A stretch of 64,000 nucleotides of DNA from Pycnopodia helianthoides (lineage: Eukaryota > Echinodermata > Asteroidea > Forcipulatida > Asteriidae): assembly GCA_032158295.1 (NCBI GenBank), contig CM063244.1, forward strand, positions 3,538,510 through 3,602,509, in the 5' to 3' direction. Of the stretch, positions 10,580 through 22,373 are shown piece by piece. How positions within the stretch are numbered: position 1 is the stretch's first letter; each line of letters starts with the position of its first letter. The notes beneath the pieces were generated by a model. That model ran no database searches, was not told where the DNA came from, and saw nothing but the letters and a program-made list of their open reading frames with translations. The translations under genes were made by a program, and so were the position numbers.

Positions 10580-10979
10580 TTGAAGGGAAGGTATACGATT
10601 GGTAATCACTCTAAAAATTAACGGCAATAAAAACTTACTTGGTTAGAAGTACAGCAGCTTTCGATAGTATAAAGCATTTTGAGAATCATTTTACTTCGGA
10701 GTAATGTGGTAATGGAAAAATATATCAGTTTTTATCAGAAAAAATTTTGAGTCTGAGAAGCGTTTCTGTCAAAAACGTTTCTCAGATTGTGTATTCCAAT
10801 TGCGGATTATTCTTCCTGCGTGGACATAACTGCTCCTGATTTTTGGCAATATCTCAAAAACGCTACCACCTTTTGAAATGATATTAATTCACAGGTTAGT
10901 TTTATTGTATATATCTACATTTATATAGGATTAAAACAATCGAATGGTTCCAAAAACCAAAGGTATACTTTGCCTTTAA
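10580..10979 (+). mobile_element. Family C TTAA element (C1)
   Basis: AGGGAAGGTATACGATTGG ... CAAAGGTATACTTTGCCTTTAA. The left flank is TTGA, the right TTAA. Ends are imperfect inverted repeats sharing GGTATAC. Confidence 0.82.
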
Positions 10980-11739
10980 GAGGCTGCATCCCACTATAGG
11001 ATGAGCAGCAAACCTCACAAATGATGAGCCACAATCAGCTTCTTATCTTCTTCATTAAACCACGGAGGAAGGAATATGATTAAAACACACATCTATAAAT
11101 CTAAATCTGCTAGTAATTCATGGTTAGAGGCATTTGTCCACAAGCAATCATTTCATTAAGAAGAAACAGGTGCAGAGTGAGCTGTTGATAATGGGCACAT
11201 GTGTTCACCTCTTCAGCTGTTATGCTTCCAAGAACATTTTTATCCTCTATATAACCCCCTGCCTGGAATTTGTCAAACGAACAGTCTACATTTAAAAAAT
11301 GACTTCAAAGAAATCAGATTCAAGTTGGTATTCAAATTCAATTCCTGATTCAAAAAACCTTTTTCCATTTTCGCGAAGTCTAGTTGAGTCAATTCCAAAT
11401 TCATTTTTTAGGCACTACACAATCAAAGCACTTATAATCAAATCACTGACTTTAATGAAAGTAAACTACTGTTTTGGGGGAAGAGTAAAATGATGTCCAT
11501 CTTATAAGACGTCGACAAACATACTCTACAACCAACCAGTGAAAAATCCATCAAATTCTGCGGCCATGTTTGAATGAAAACACTGGATAAATGTTTTGTC
11601 ATCCTAATATGTCATCCATTTGTGTGCGTTCATATTGGGTTTATTGGACTGTACAATCCAGATATGCAATGGTGGTTTTATGGTACTTCGAATGACAACT
11701 CCTCCATTTGAGAATAGTAATTCACAGTAATTCCAGCAT

Positions 11740-12297
11740 CAATTCTTCTCTGGAGGCTTGGTACTGCTGTGATTCATAATGAGCTTTCAGATGGAAATAT
11801 TTCTCTGGAGGATTGGTACTGGTGTGAACTTCAGAATCAGTGAGCTTTCAGATGGAAATATTTCTTTGGAGGTTTGGTACTGTTATGAACTTCAGAATCA
11901 GTGAGCTTTCAGATGAAAATATTTCTTTGGAGGTTTGGTACTGGTATGAACTTTAGAATCAGTGAGCTCTCAGAATCAGTGAGCTTTCAGATGAAAATAT
12001 TTTCTTGGAGGATTGGTACTGGTATGAACTTTATAATCAGTGAGCTTTCAGATGGAAATATTTCTTTGGAGGATTGGTACTGTTATGAACTTAAGAATCA
12101 GTGAGCTTTCAGATGGAATCATTTTTCTGTAGGATTGGTACTGGTATGAACTTCGGAATCAGTGAGCTTTCAGATGGAAATATTTATTTGGAGGATTGGT
12201 ACTGGTATGAACTTCGGAATCAGTGAGCTTTCAGATGGAAATATTTCTCTGTAGGATTGGTACTGGTATGAACTTCGGAATCAGTGAACTTTCAGAT
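11740..12297. repeat. 61-bp minisatellite, about nine copies
   Basis: Unit GAGCTTTCAGATGGAAATAT / TTCTTTGGAGGATTGGTACT / GGTATGAACTTCAGAATCAGT. One copy has an internal 20-bp duplication near 11968. A single related fragment lies at 23990-24025. Plus-strand frames of 67 and 72 codons are produced by the repeat. Confidence 0.9.
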
Positions 12298-13444
12298 TTA
12301 GACTACACATGCAATAATTTTTTTTCTTTTTGTAATAGAGTACTAGAACATGCCAATAAGGTACAGTACCAGCCTTGCTACCATGGGCAGCGCGCCATAT
12401 TGATACCTCCCATCACAAACCCCCTGGCAGGGAAGCACTGATAAACATTGCTGATTAGCTTCAAGAATGACTGCTCTGCATCCAAGGTATTGAGCGCTTG
12501 TAAAGCACTCGTTGGGCGCTTAGTACGCGCGTGTCGAAATGGATCTATTGTGACGCAATCCACTTCAAATGAATTATGTTTTTACACAGTCAACCTAATC
12601 TGCATACAGTTAGACCATGTCTCAAGATCAAAGAAAAATGAGAGGGGACTAGTTTCTCTATGATGTTATGCTTTTCAGGGGGGGGGCTGTGAACATTTGA
12701 TATATTTGGATATTTCAGTGTCACACTTCCAGGTGTTACAATCCAGCAAGGCATTCAGAGGAGGGGGGGGGGGGGGAAATGTCACAGCGAGATCGCACGT
12801 CACTGGGAATGAGGTTGGTATTGTACATACATGAGGTCCAGGGGTGAGACAGGTCATATTCTATTTCCTCTTTCTCAAATCTACCTTTACCATCACACAT
12901 CACTGGGAATGAGGTTGGTATTGTACATTACATGAGGTCCAGGGGTGAGACAGGTCATAATCTATTTCCTCTTTCTCAAATCTACCTTTACCATGGACAC
13001 TCAAGATTACAGATAGTATATACTGAAGCCACTCTGCTCAAGGCATAGTCTTCATCACCATCCGTTCAAAGTCCACCTTCGAAAGATAAACAACGTGTTG
13101 GTTATGGCTGACTTCCTTCACGCCCATTATTTTTACCTCTACTCTGAATGAAAAAAAAAAAAACTCCCGTGATCCACGTACATAAAGAGACAAGTAAGGT
13201 TTTACAAATTTAAGACTGTAATACATAGGAATGGTTCAGAACAAAACCACTCCTGATTTACTTCCCATTCACTATCTGCCATCAGATGCACTTCATCACG
13301 TCAACAAGGTCTTAACAAATTGATCATTATGAGATTTCATAACTAATATCTGCCTTGATATCTCTGTACATTGTCCCACTCTCAGTGTTTGGTTATTAAC
13401 AAATAACAAACGTGTACAACTGTATTTAAAGACAAGGTAATCCT
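12298..13444. other. Non-coding between arrays and B1
   Basis: The part 12360-12560 is open on both strands for about 60-70 codons (GC-richer, with GGGCAGCGCGCCATATTG) but shows no domain or convincing splice sites. The rest holds a tandem duplication and G run. Confidence 0.35.
12796..12998. repeat. Tandem duplication, about 100 bp, two copies
   Basis: TCACTGGGAATGAGGTTGGT ... AAATCTACCTTTACCAT repeats twice head to tail with few differences, so it is recent. A 14-base G run lies just upstream (12763-12776). Confidence 0.85.
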
Positions 13445-13753
13445 TTAAAGGTATTGTACACTTTTGGTAACAGCTCAAAATCAGTGTCCACATTTTGTGT
13501 GATTAAACATATGCATGAACAAACAAACCTGTGAAAGTTTGAGCTCAATTGGTCATCGAGGTCACGAGAAAATAGTGAAAAGAGATCTTATGTGTTTTCT
13601 GTTTTTTTCTCGTTTCTCAGAAACGATAGCATTTTAGGCAGAAATATTTTAAGGAACCCTTTCTACCATTACTTACTTTAAATCATGTAAGTTATGTGTG
13701 AATCTGTGAACATTGTGTTTTTCGATCTTACCAATAGTGTGCAGGGCCTTTAA
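13445..13753 (-). mobile_element. Family B TTAA element (B1)
   Basis: Ends AGGTATTGTACACTTTTGG / inverse of AGGGCCTGCACACTATTGG, TTAA both sides. Lacks the central GCGCGATAAT stretch present in B2, B6 and B7. A minus-strand 65-codon frame crossing it is spurious. Confidence 0.84.
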
Positions 13754-14154
13754 GATATAGATACAAATGGAGGAGTGACTGCAGTCAAGCTTCAGTCAAC
13801 CGGGGATCCATGAGCCAACAACACATTCTGCTCAAAGATGCATGTCCGATCCCTAGAAGATTGTACACTAATAACAGTACTTACTGTGTAAGGCTCAAAA
13901 CACATGTGGGTATTAGCTTTGATTCAGTCAAATGACAAGCCACTCAATCTTGAAAACGAAGGTCCATCTGGTGAGTTTGTTAGCGGTGTTATCGTCAGTC
14001 TTTCACGTATTTCTTGTATCTACTGAAGATGTGCTTTCACAATGCAGTCTGAAAATGCATGTGGTTTGTTAACGGTTATCATCAGTCTTTCATTAGTCGC
14101 CGCTTATCTCAATTTAAGTTTGTCAGATCATTTGTCCCCATTAGATCATTTGTC

Positions 14155-14395
14155 TTGTAATAATTAATTAACTTTTAATTAAATTTTTTTTTCATTAATT
14201 AATTAATTATGCCTTTGTTTTTCTCTTCTAATTAATTAATTATGTCTTTGTTTTTTCTCTTCTAAAGGCACTCTCCACTACAAGCCTTGGCTTATTAGGA
14301 TTGTGCCTCCACAATACTGTAATTTTTTGCACTTATGTTATGTACTGTTCAGGATGGAAATAAATGTAATATTGAATTGAAAATTGAATTGAATG
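14155..14395 (+). mobile_element. Probable LINE 3' end with AT-rich duplication
   Basis: A 40-bp duplication around TTAATTAATTATG.CTTTGTT precedes GGATGGAAATAAATG and ATTGAATTGAAAATTGAATTG, a simple-repeat tail of the kind that ends many non-LTR elements. The 117-codon frame starting at 14335 begins in this tail and is not supported. Confidence 0.35.
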
Positions 14396-14699
14396 TATGT
14401 CTTGCTGAAGATGTTCTTTCACAATACAGTCTGAAAATGCATGGATTGATCCATGGGCAACATTTGAATATATACTTTATTGATTACCTTATTGGTAGAT
14501 ACGCTACGCTACGTAAGAATATACAATTATCGTTTTATGCACTCAGCACTGGTAAAAAGAAATTACAATTGTTCCAATTTGAGAAATCACCTGTCCCTGA
14601 TGGAAAGTGTGAGGATTATCAAATTGACTTATGTCCAGTACTGAATGGTAATGGTGCCAGCAATCCCAAGATATATAACTCTCTCTGATAAGTTGTCAC

Positions 14700-15095
14700 T
14701 TAAAGGAACATTACAGAATTGGTAAGAAAAGAACTTGTAAAATATATTTTTTGAGCACAGATTTACATAAAACTTACACGGTCTAATGATGATGATAGTA
14801 GAAAACATCCCTTGAAATATTTCTGTCTGTAAACGCCATATTTGATGAGAAATGAATAAACTAATTTTCCGATTGGAGTTTATCGCTCAGTGATGGTTTT
14901 ATTCGTTTGTTGAATCTATATGATTTCATGCAAATGTGTAATCGGTTTTTGCACTATTTTCTCGTGACCCAGATGGCCGATTGATCTCAAACTTCTACAG
15001 GTTTGTCAGTTTATGTATATGGTGGATTACATAAAGTGCTTACACTGCCAGCAACTGTTTTGTTAGCAAAAACCAATTCTGTAATGTTCCTTTAA
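14700..15095 (-). mobile_element. Family A TTAA element (A2)
   Basis: TTAA at both ends, termini AGGAACATTACAGAATTGG / GTAATGTTCCT. Internal block CTCGTGACCCAGATGGCCG and CTACAGGTTTGTCAG is intact. Nearly full length, about 390 bp. Confidence 0.87.
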
Positions 15096-15914
15096 CAACC
15101 ATTGAGCTCCACTGTGAATTCCATACCGTCAGCTGTTTACTAATTCAATGATACAAGATCCACATCAATAGGCTAATGTCTGAATCTACAGCTTTTCCTG
15201 TGCAGGCTGAAAGCTTTGACAGGTTGGCTTTGAACAAAAATGTTTCTTACTTTCTCAGCTTAGACGTCAGACGTACATTGTTGTGTCAGTGCATAGATGT
15301 CGTATCTCCATTTTTAATAACGTCGCATCACGCAACGAGAAACACTCGGTGCGAAAATTTCATATCTTGGTGCCTACAATTGTACCCAGGGTATTGTAAG
15401 TGTGACACAATGTTTTTTACACTTTCAAACTCCCGTGTAACGTAAATTTCTTGTTGTACTCAAGTGATGATAGCATGTATCCTTGATATTGTGATGATGT
15501 AAAAGATTGTATTTAATTCAATGATTGCTTTATACCGAATTTCCCATGGTTTAAGCAGGAATGCTTTGTTACGTAATTGAATACTTTTCGCAGTATAAAA
15601 ACCCGTTGGGCACACACCCTCGTGGTCTGGCGTCCAGAGGTGTGTGTGTGTCGGGGTCATCATGGCTATTTACGTTTGTTCGTACGGTCAAATGCTTTAC
15701 CGGTGAGTGTTTGGTCTGGTACCAAAGTGGGGAGATTCGGCAACCCGGCCTTGAACTCGTAGATTTGTGCCTGAATGTGTTTACTTCTGATGTTCATGCT
15801 GGTCAACAGGATCCCACGGATGGTTGGAAAATCCCCAACCATCACAATATAGAACTTATAATAAATTGATCTATCTACAATGGTTGTCTTGAAAGAGTTT
15901 TCACACTTATATGC
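15096..15914. other. Unclassified region between A2 and U1
   Basis: Contains weak frames on both strands (89, 102 and 87 codons) without recognisable domains; the 15600-15760 part is GC-richer with TGTGTGTGTCGGGG. No splice pair or repeat partner found here. Confidence 0.3.
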
Positions 15915-16158
15915 AATAGACCGATCCATTAAGCTCCGCCCCTAACGTGTTGACCAATCACAACCTTGGCTATACGCCACGCTAAAATCCCATTAGAAAA
16001 GTAAACATGCGTGCGCGCTTTAGTACGCGCGCACGTTCATGTCACGAGTGTGGCATTGGAGAGACGCACATGTGCTGCACACGTGTGCAGTGGTGAGGCA
16101 GCCAATGCTGTGATTGGTCAATATGCTAAAGGGGTGGGGCTTAATGGATCGGTCTATT
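15915..16158. mobile_element. AATAGACCGATCCATTAAGC element (U1)
   Basis: A perfect 20-bp inverted repeat AATAGACCGATCCATTAAGC bounds 244 bp. The interior has GTACGCGCGCAC and GCACACGTGTGCAG (CACGTG E-box). No coding capacity. Confidence 0.83.
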
Positions 16159-16496
16159 TACTCTGTCTTTTATTTGATGAATACAGAGTTAATTTACACA
16201 AATCTTTGTTTATAAACATTTGAGTTGTACATAAACATGGAGATGACTTTGTTGAATTGATTCTTCTCTTGAGTGTACAATGTGTGCTTAAATTAAACCT
16301 ATCTTACCCATCCTGTTTGCTTATATAAACATCAATATATTCAACTTTCCCTTCCCCCTTGATGCCCACTCTACAAAATCCAAGCTGAGCTTCTCTACGA
16401 TCACAAAGACTGTGTGCGAAATGGCTTAAAAGCCGCACTAAGTGATTGACTAATAGATGTCCAGAATAAAGGCCGACATGTCTCTACTAATATACA

Positions 16497-16575
16497 TGAT
16501 GACAAACAAAATCCTGCTAATCACTTCTGACAAACCAAATCCTGCTAATCACTTCTGACAAACCAAATCCTACTA
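16497..16575. repeat. Short tandem repeat, about 28 bp, three copies
   Basis: ACAAACCAAATCCTGCTAAT / CACTTCTG repeats three times with slight changes. Confidence 0.8.
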
Positions 16576-16760
16576 ATCGCTTTTGACAAAGCAAATATCA
16601 AAGAACTGGACTCAAGCCCAGGTAAGGTCAACAGTCCGTAGAAAAAGACTTGTTACTGAATGCAGAGTGTAGCTTCTCGATGTGTGGTTTATCACATGGG
16701 CAGCTCTGAATCTAAAACAATGATCTGATTTGTGTGATTTGATATGATGGGTAAGAAATC

Positions 16761-17275
16761 TTAAAGAGGTTGGGCCACGCTAGAGGTCATTCTTAAAAAA
16801 AGTTTTACATCCCTAAATACACCTATATCTACCAAGAAAACACTGTGACAGAGTTATAGAATGAATGGTTATTCGTTTACAACGCAGTTTCCAAGCCTCT
16901 TTTCACCCCCGCCTTCAGGCAAAATCGGAACAACAGCAGTCGGTGCCAGAAAGCTGTCTCCAAAAATTCAAAAAAATAGTGACGTCGCAGTACGTACCCC
17001 TCTGTCAAACGACTGTTTGTGGTTACTCATTGAGCATTGCTCAGTACATACCATCCGGGCATTCAGTACGTATAGTGACGTCATGTTTGTTTGCTGCCCT
17101 CAATTATAGGATTTTGATAAATTTAGGTGGCGGGCTAGTGAACGGAGTAAAAACTCCCTGCAAATATCACTTCTTTTGTTTAATAATGTAATGTTACAAA
17201 AGATGCAACAAATGATAGAAAGCAGAAAACTAAAAAATAACGTCAACTTCAATCACCATGGCCCACCCTCTTTAA
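16761..17275. mobile_element. TTAA element with AGAGGTTGGGCCA ends
   Basis: TTAA at both sides; left AGAGGTTGGGCCA, right TGGCCCACCCTCT. About 515 bp, single copy here. Two overlapping open frames of 82 and 108 codons lie wholly inside and have no recognisable domain, so they are not called as genes. Confidence 0.75.
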
Positions 17276-17370
17276 CCTTACATAAAACCATGAGACAAGG
17301 GGTCATGTCACCTGCACCACGGCTACCCTAATCTAATCTTGCCAAGTTTTTTGGTGTTCAGTATTAAGGT

Positions 17371-17620
17371 GAAACAAGAACTACTCTCAAGACGCGTTTC
17401 CACGGCCACAGAGTTACAGTCAACACCCAAAAGCTGGATACACCCGTAGGACGTCACTTTAATCTTCCTAATCACTCCAAATTCTGACATGATTTGACAG
17501 GGCATTGAGGCGCTGGGTAACCCCACAGAGAGACTGTCCGTCTGAGTAGGGAGAAACTGTGGATGAGGCACCTCCAGACCATTCAACCCCCATGGTCTGA
17601 ACGCCCAAGAAGGAAATGAC
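17371..17620 (+). pseudogene. Penelope-like element GIY-YIG endonuclease remnant
   Basis: Conceptual translation with frame changes gives RFHGHRVTVNTQKLDTPVG followed by RHFNLPNHS (17392-17470), then IEALGNPTERLSV (about 17501-17540), REKLWMRHLQTIQP (about 17549-17590) and HGLNAQEGND (about 17591-17620). This order matches the C-terminus of Penelope-like retroelement proteins, where the GIY-YIG endonuclease follows the reverse transcriptase. At least three frame shifts and several stops show it is dead. It is locally more GC-rich than its surroundings. A 117-codon minus-strand frame over this interval is a shadow. No RT domain is seen upstream, so the copy is 5'-truncated. Confidence 0.7.
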
Positions 17621-17887
17621 TTTAATTTTTGTCTTTGCCTTCTTTTCCCCGCAGATATCCTCCTTTTTTTAGTCAATGAAACATCTCAGTAACCATGGCG
17701 ATGCATATGCCAGTGTCTGTGATTACTGAGACTTTATGATAATGTGAGTGCAGATCACATTTTCACAACACAAACCCAAGGCACCATCATATCTGGGTCA
17801 ACATTTAGGTGGGGGTGCGGGGGGTAGAGAGCCAGATTTGTAACTTCCAATAGCGATGGCATTTCAGGAAATCTTGTTCATCATATA

Positions 17888-18140
17888 TTGTGTGTTGTGT
17901 AATGCACGTAAAAGAACCCAGTACACTTATTGTAAAGAGAAGGGGTTCACCCCGCTGTTCCTGGTTTGATTGGCAGCATATTGCACCACAGCACCTTGTA
18001 AACCATTACATGGTGCTATGTAAAGGAATAAGTCTCATACCTCAAAAACATAGCTCCACATACCTGGCAGGAAAAAATATATCAGCGCTTAGAAACGCCT
18101 GTATTAAGCGCTATATAAATGCAAGCTATTATTACTATTA
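17888..18140 (+). mobile_element. tRNA-derived SINE, 5'-truncated (copy 3)
   Basis: It starts inside the central domain (GTAATGCACGTAAAAGAACC) and lacks the tRNA head, but keeps the TTGGCAGCATATTGC segment, GCGCTATATAAATG and a short (ATT) tail. 5' truncation is usual for LINE-mobilised copies. Confidence 0.8.
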
Positions 18141-18396
18141 TATTTGACACTCACAAGTACAGATTGTGACTTGATCATTTCACAATTACACACATGGCTG
18201 GGATAATTGTCATTGCACCCCCCCCCCTCCCCTTCGCCTGCCTCATCCCCGGGGCATGAAGCCATTTTCCGGGAAATGGCTACCCCAGTTTGGGAGTAGC
18301 GTCAAGCGTGAAAACCCCGGGGTTAGCATACTGAGTATTTATTGTTCCCAAGGGGATATGGCATAAAATGTGAAAGCACATAGAGTGGGGGTTGGA

Positions 18397-18756
18397 TTAA
18401 AGAGTGTGTGTACAACATTGGTAAGGTTGAAAACATTTAAATGTTCACAGATTTGCACATAACTTATGGAGTATAAAGATGGTCATGGTGGACAACTAAT
18501 CTCTTGAAATAGTTTTGCTTGAAATGCTATAGTTTTTAGGAAATGAGTAAAACAATTAGTCTTTATCAAGGTGATAAAATCGATGTTTGAAAACAGTGGA
18601 AACATAAAAGAGGGTTGGTTTTACACTATTTTTTTCGTAACTGCGATGACCGATTGAGCTTAAACTTTCACATGTTTGTTATTTCATGTATGTTGGGTCA
18701 CATACAGTGCAGATTACTGGTTTTTGACAATTACCAACGTTGTACATGTGCTTTAA
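18397..18756 (+). mobile_element. Family E TTAA element (E1)
   Basis: TTAA both ends; left AGAGTGTGTGTACAACATTGG, right ACCAACGTTGTACATGTGCT. Shares CACAGATTTGCACATAACTT with family B and GATGACCGATTGAGCTTAAA with the common core. Confidence 0.83.
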
Positions 18757-18970
18757 ATGTCCCCTGGAATTTCCTGGGGATATATTTCCTAGGAACTGGC
18801 TCAAAAAGTGTGTATGGTTTAATCATAGAGCAAAGGAGTCCTAAAACCATTCCACAACACAGGCAGGTTGTCACACACATAAGGCCTACACTATTTGAAG
18901 GCAACTTTGTAGCATTGCTGATTATAACATGAGGTGTAATGAGTCCAAAACCAGACATGCAAAAACTCAT

Positions 18971-19116
18971 GGGCCCTTTTCGAATTCACGGCTTCGGCTC
19001 CAAAAATCGGCTCAGGCTAGCTAGGCTCCCTCAATTATTTTAACTTACGCATGCTTTGCGGTCAGGGTTTCAGACAAGAAAACTGGGCCTGAAGCCCAAT
19101 CCGGAGCCGAAGCCGT
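18971..19116. mobile_element. Short element with CACGGCTTCGGCTCC arms
   Basis: CACGGCTTCGGCTCC near 18985 and GGAGCCGAAGCCGTG near 19100 are inverse. A GGGCCCTTTTCGAATT edge is on the left only. Confidence 0.5.
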
Positions 19117-19312
19117 GGCCATGCACTCACTGCAATCAAGATTGTTATATATATGAAATGAAGACAACTTGCAGACATGGCTGCAGCAGTTGTCCGCCCC
19201 AAGAATTATTGCACACATCTACTTTACTCTGTGTGGTGAATGATGTAAATTGCCTTCCAGTATCTTACATGTACCTTATGAATTCACCATCTTAAGAAGC
19301 TCCTTCTTCTAA

Positions 19313-19541
19313 AATAGATAGTTCCCAGTAGACGCCATCTTTACGGGCAAAGTGCATTTTGGCTTGCAGATGCGTCAAGCGGTCAACTTATTAATGCAGC
19401 CGCGTTGTTCACTAACCAATCGTGCAGTGAGTTTCGTAAAATGCGCGCGTGCTGCACGCCGTTCTCACACGAAACGCACGACTGTTTGTTCCAAACTGCC
19501 CGTAAAGATGGCCGATTTACGTCATACTGCATTCTATCTAT
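19313..19541. mobile_element. Inverted-repeat element with GCCATCTTTACGGGCA arms
   Basis: GCCATCTTTACGGGCA (about 19334) and TGCCCGTAAAGATGGC (about 19497) are exact inverses; outer ends share ATAGATAG. GC-rich centre with CGCGCGTGCTGCACG. Confidence 0.62.
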
Positions 19542-19544
19542 AGA

Positions 19545-20769
19545 TTAATAAATACTATTGTTGTATACCAGAAGTAAAAAAAATATTCATCTTGATCCTG
19601 CAAAGCTGCAAATTATTCATGGAGCATCCCATAGTACACTCTCAATCCACCAGTAGGCCAACCAAAGTACAATGCACCTTTCCCTCAATCTAACAGAAAA
19701 TTATACAATTTGAAAACCAACCATCCATTAAAAACACTAAAACTCTGAATACAATGTATTTACGCGTTAGTGCTAGTAGTAGTACAAGGGTAGCATTGTA
19801 TTAATGAACTGGGGCTCAAAAACCATATTTTATTTATTACATTCAGGATACAGTTTTGATTTACTACAAATGTGCTAGCATTCTGCATTACTACAACCAC
19901 TTCCACAATAACAATATTAATCTATCATAATGGTAAACTTCTTTGAGAAATCAGACATTTGTGTATTAGGCATTTCTAAAGTCAGGTTGGCTCAGTGGTT
20001 TCCTTTCCTGCCCTTCACCTCTGTGGGCCCCAGTTCGAATCCCGGACCGGAGCCTTGTATGTGGATTGGGTTTTCAATTGAAATGAAGCAAAAGTTTTTT
20101 TTTTTTGTTGTTTTTTTTGGGGGGGGGTGTCTTTCTGATTTTGGGTTTTTCCTACTTGGGGTTTTTCCTCCCACATCTAAAACTGACATTTCTTCATCAT
20201 CTTCTCCATACAGGTACCTTCAGGCCTACGGGTCACAGTGCTAGTCGCTTTGGAGGGTCCCTTGGTTTAATTACCAGAAATATATAGATTATAAGATTAT
20301 TATAAAGAACATTGTACTAAGAGTGCATGGCTTCTACCTACAATCAACTTAAAAGGGTTTACATTAACATTCAAACGTACATCTTTGCTTGAACCTGGGT
20401 TGTATGCCATCCTTAATTTTAGGTTGAAGCTCAGAAAAAAAACCTGACTTTTGCATTTAACTACAAAGGCATGTCAAGTGCAACACTACACAGAGAAACC
20501 AGTTGAGTCTGGTGCCTAATAGAACAATAAATACCTAAACAAACATCCAATGGATCTATGGGCAAAGTTCCCTGCTGTCCAAAGAACCATCCAATGAAAT
20601 ATAAAAAACGCTCCTAAGGCTAAACACAGTATAAAGGTGTCATGCTTGGATCGTATTTCCAACATTTGTTTATTCAGTTTCTGACATTTTCCCTTTATTT
20701 ACAAAGAGATAAAAATCCACATAATGGTAGAATGGAACTGATCAGGTCTTTGCTCTGCAAACAAAACGT
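19545..20769. other. Non-coding region
   Basis: Apart from the tRNA-like SINE head near 20000 and its poly-T/poly-G tail, I see nothing recognisable. Confidence 0.4.
19985..20055 (+). repeat. tRNA-derived SINE head, diverged
   Basis: TTGGCTCAGTGG (A-box-like) and AGTTCGAATCCCGG (B-box-like) are about 45 nt apart. No paired acceptor stem surrounds them. The following poly-T and poly-G tract and GGTTTTTCCTCCCAC segment look like a SINE body. Confidence 0.4.
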
Positions 20770-21088
20770 TTAAAGGAACATCACAGAATTGGTAAGAAAA
20801 AAAACTTATATACTTTTTTATCACAGATTTACATAAAACTTACACGGTCTAATGATGATTTTCCGATTGGAGTTTATCGCTCAGTGAGCGTTTTATTCAT
20901 TTGTTGAATCTATATGATTCCATGCAAATGTGTAATCGGTTTTCACTATTTTCTCGTGACCCAGATGGCCGATTGATCTCAAACTTCTACAGGTTTGTCA
21001 GTTTATGTATATGGTGGATTACATAAAGTGCTTACACTGTTCTGCAACTGTTTTGTTAGCAAAAACCAATTCTGTAATGTTCCTTTAA
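20770..21088 (-). mobile_element. Family A TTAA element with internal deletion (A3)
   Basis: TTAA at both ends. About 75 bp are missing after GGTCTAATGATGA relative to other copies, taking out the CATCCCTTGAAATATTTC part. Lies in opposite orientation to A4, about 190 bp away. Confidence 0.85.
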
Positions 21089-21280
21089 GATACATCTCGG
21101 GGAAGATAACACAAATTTATTATCCTTGAGGTAACAAGGAAAAAGTGTCAAGCTTGAACCTTCCTCCCTGTGGAGGTTGGATGAAGACTGGACTTATCTT
21201 AAGCCACTCGTAAGAACATTGAGAGCTATCTCATGAGAACTAAATAATAACATTGTTAAGACTCTGGAACGAGGCCCCAA

Positions 21281-21675
21281 TTAAAGGAACATTACAGAAT
21301 TGGTTTTTGCTAACAAAACAGTTGCTGGCAGTGTAAGCACTTTATGTAATCCACCATATACATAAACTGACAAACCTGTAGAAGTTTGAAATCGATCGGC
21401 CATCTATGGGTCACAAGAAAATAGCGAAAAAACCGATACACATTTGCATCAAATATATAGATTCAACAAATGAATAAAACCTCACTGAGCGATAAACTCC
21501 AATCGGAAAATTAGTTTATTCATTTCTCATAAAGTATGGCATTTCAGACATGAAATATTTCAAGGGATGTTTTCTAATATCATCATCATTAGACCGTGTA
21601 AGTTTTATGTAAATCTGTGATCAAAAAGTATATTTTACATGTTTTTTTCTTACCAATTCTGTAATGTTCCTTTAA
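21281..21675 (+). mobile_element. Family A TTAA element (A4)
   Basis: Full length with TTAA at both ends. It is flanked by two copies of a 26-28 bp direct repeat (TTAAGACTCTGGAAC.. and TTAAGACTCTGGAAT..), so it entered the TTAA at the junction of a local tandem duplication. Confidence 0.87.
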
Positions 21676-22029
21676 GACTCTGGAATGAGGTCACAATTAA
21701 GAGGACTATGAAAGGAACAAATGGTCTGACAATGTGATTACAGAAAAGACTTTCATTCAAATCCTGTTTAGTGTTTTAATTCTAGTTTCTGAGAAAATAA
21801 TAAATGACTCCTCATGTTTTCTGATAAATACTTTAACATGTTCACATAACAATTATGTTTTGTTGTTAAATACCAAGTAGCTTCTTCAAACATGCCCTTA
21901 TAATTAGTATCTCTTTTCACATTTGCTTCTTAATCCTTCCTCTTTGTTTGTTCACAGTCTTAACACTTTTGTTTGAACATTTTTTTGTCATTTTTTCATC
22001 TCCTTTTATTTCGATCTACTTTATGTTTT

Positions 22030-22330
22030 TCATTCTCCTGACAATCACTATAGCAAGCTAGTCAAAACTTTGAGACCAAAAGAACTCACTCCGCGGCAGT
22101 GCAGTTAATAAGAAAAGTCCCCTCGATCCACTAAGCGAAAGTAGTAGTCCAGGCCGATTTCCTACCTCCCGCCCAGGTAATAGTTAATAAGTAGGACAGC
22201 TCTTTTCAGAACTGAGAAGTCTCCCTTTAATTCTGAAAACCTACTCCGCGATAGTAGCAACATCAGTTCTCTACAGAACAAAAATCTACACAGCAAAGTA
22301 GATACACACGGTGTTACCACACCGAATACC
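22030..22330 (+). mobile_element. Second Penelope-like terminal-repeat fragment, mutated hammerhead-like core
   Basis: It begins CTCCTGACAATCACTA and is followed by TAGTCAAAACTTTGAGACC, a degraded version of the core at 9668. About 200 nt further is CTTTTCAGAACTGAGAAG and GGTGTTACCACACC, which parallel the tail of the 9660 copy. The family assignment is inference from this shared layout. The 28-bp tandem array begins just downstream. Confidence 0.35.
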
Positions 22331-22373
22331 GAATATACATGTCTGTAGCTGCAGCCATGTTCCCTGCTTGTCT

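Noticed and set aside
14335..14688. 117-codon plus frame
   Set aside because: Begins in a simple-repeat LINE-like tail and shows no domain.
16861..17191. Two overlapping plus frames of 82 and 108 codons
   Set aside because: Wholly inside a TTAA element with inverted ends; no domain and two frames open at once.
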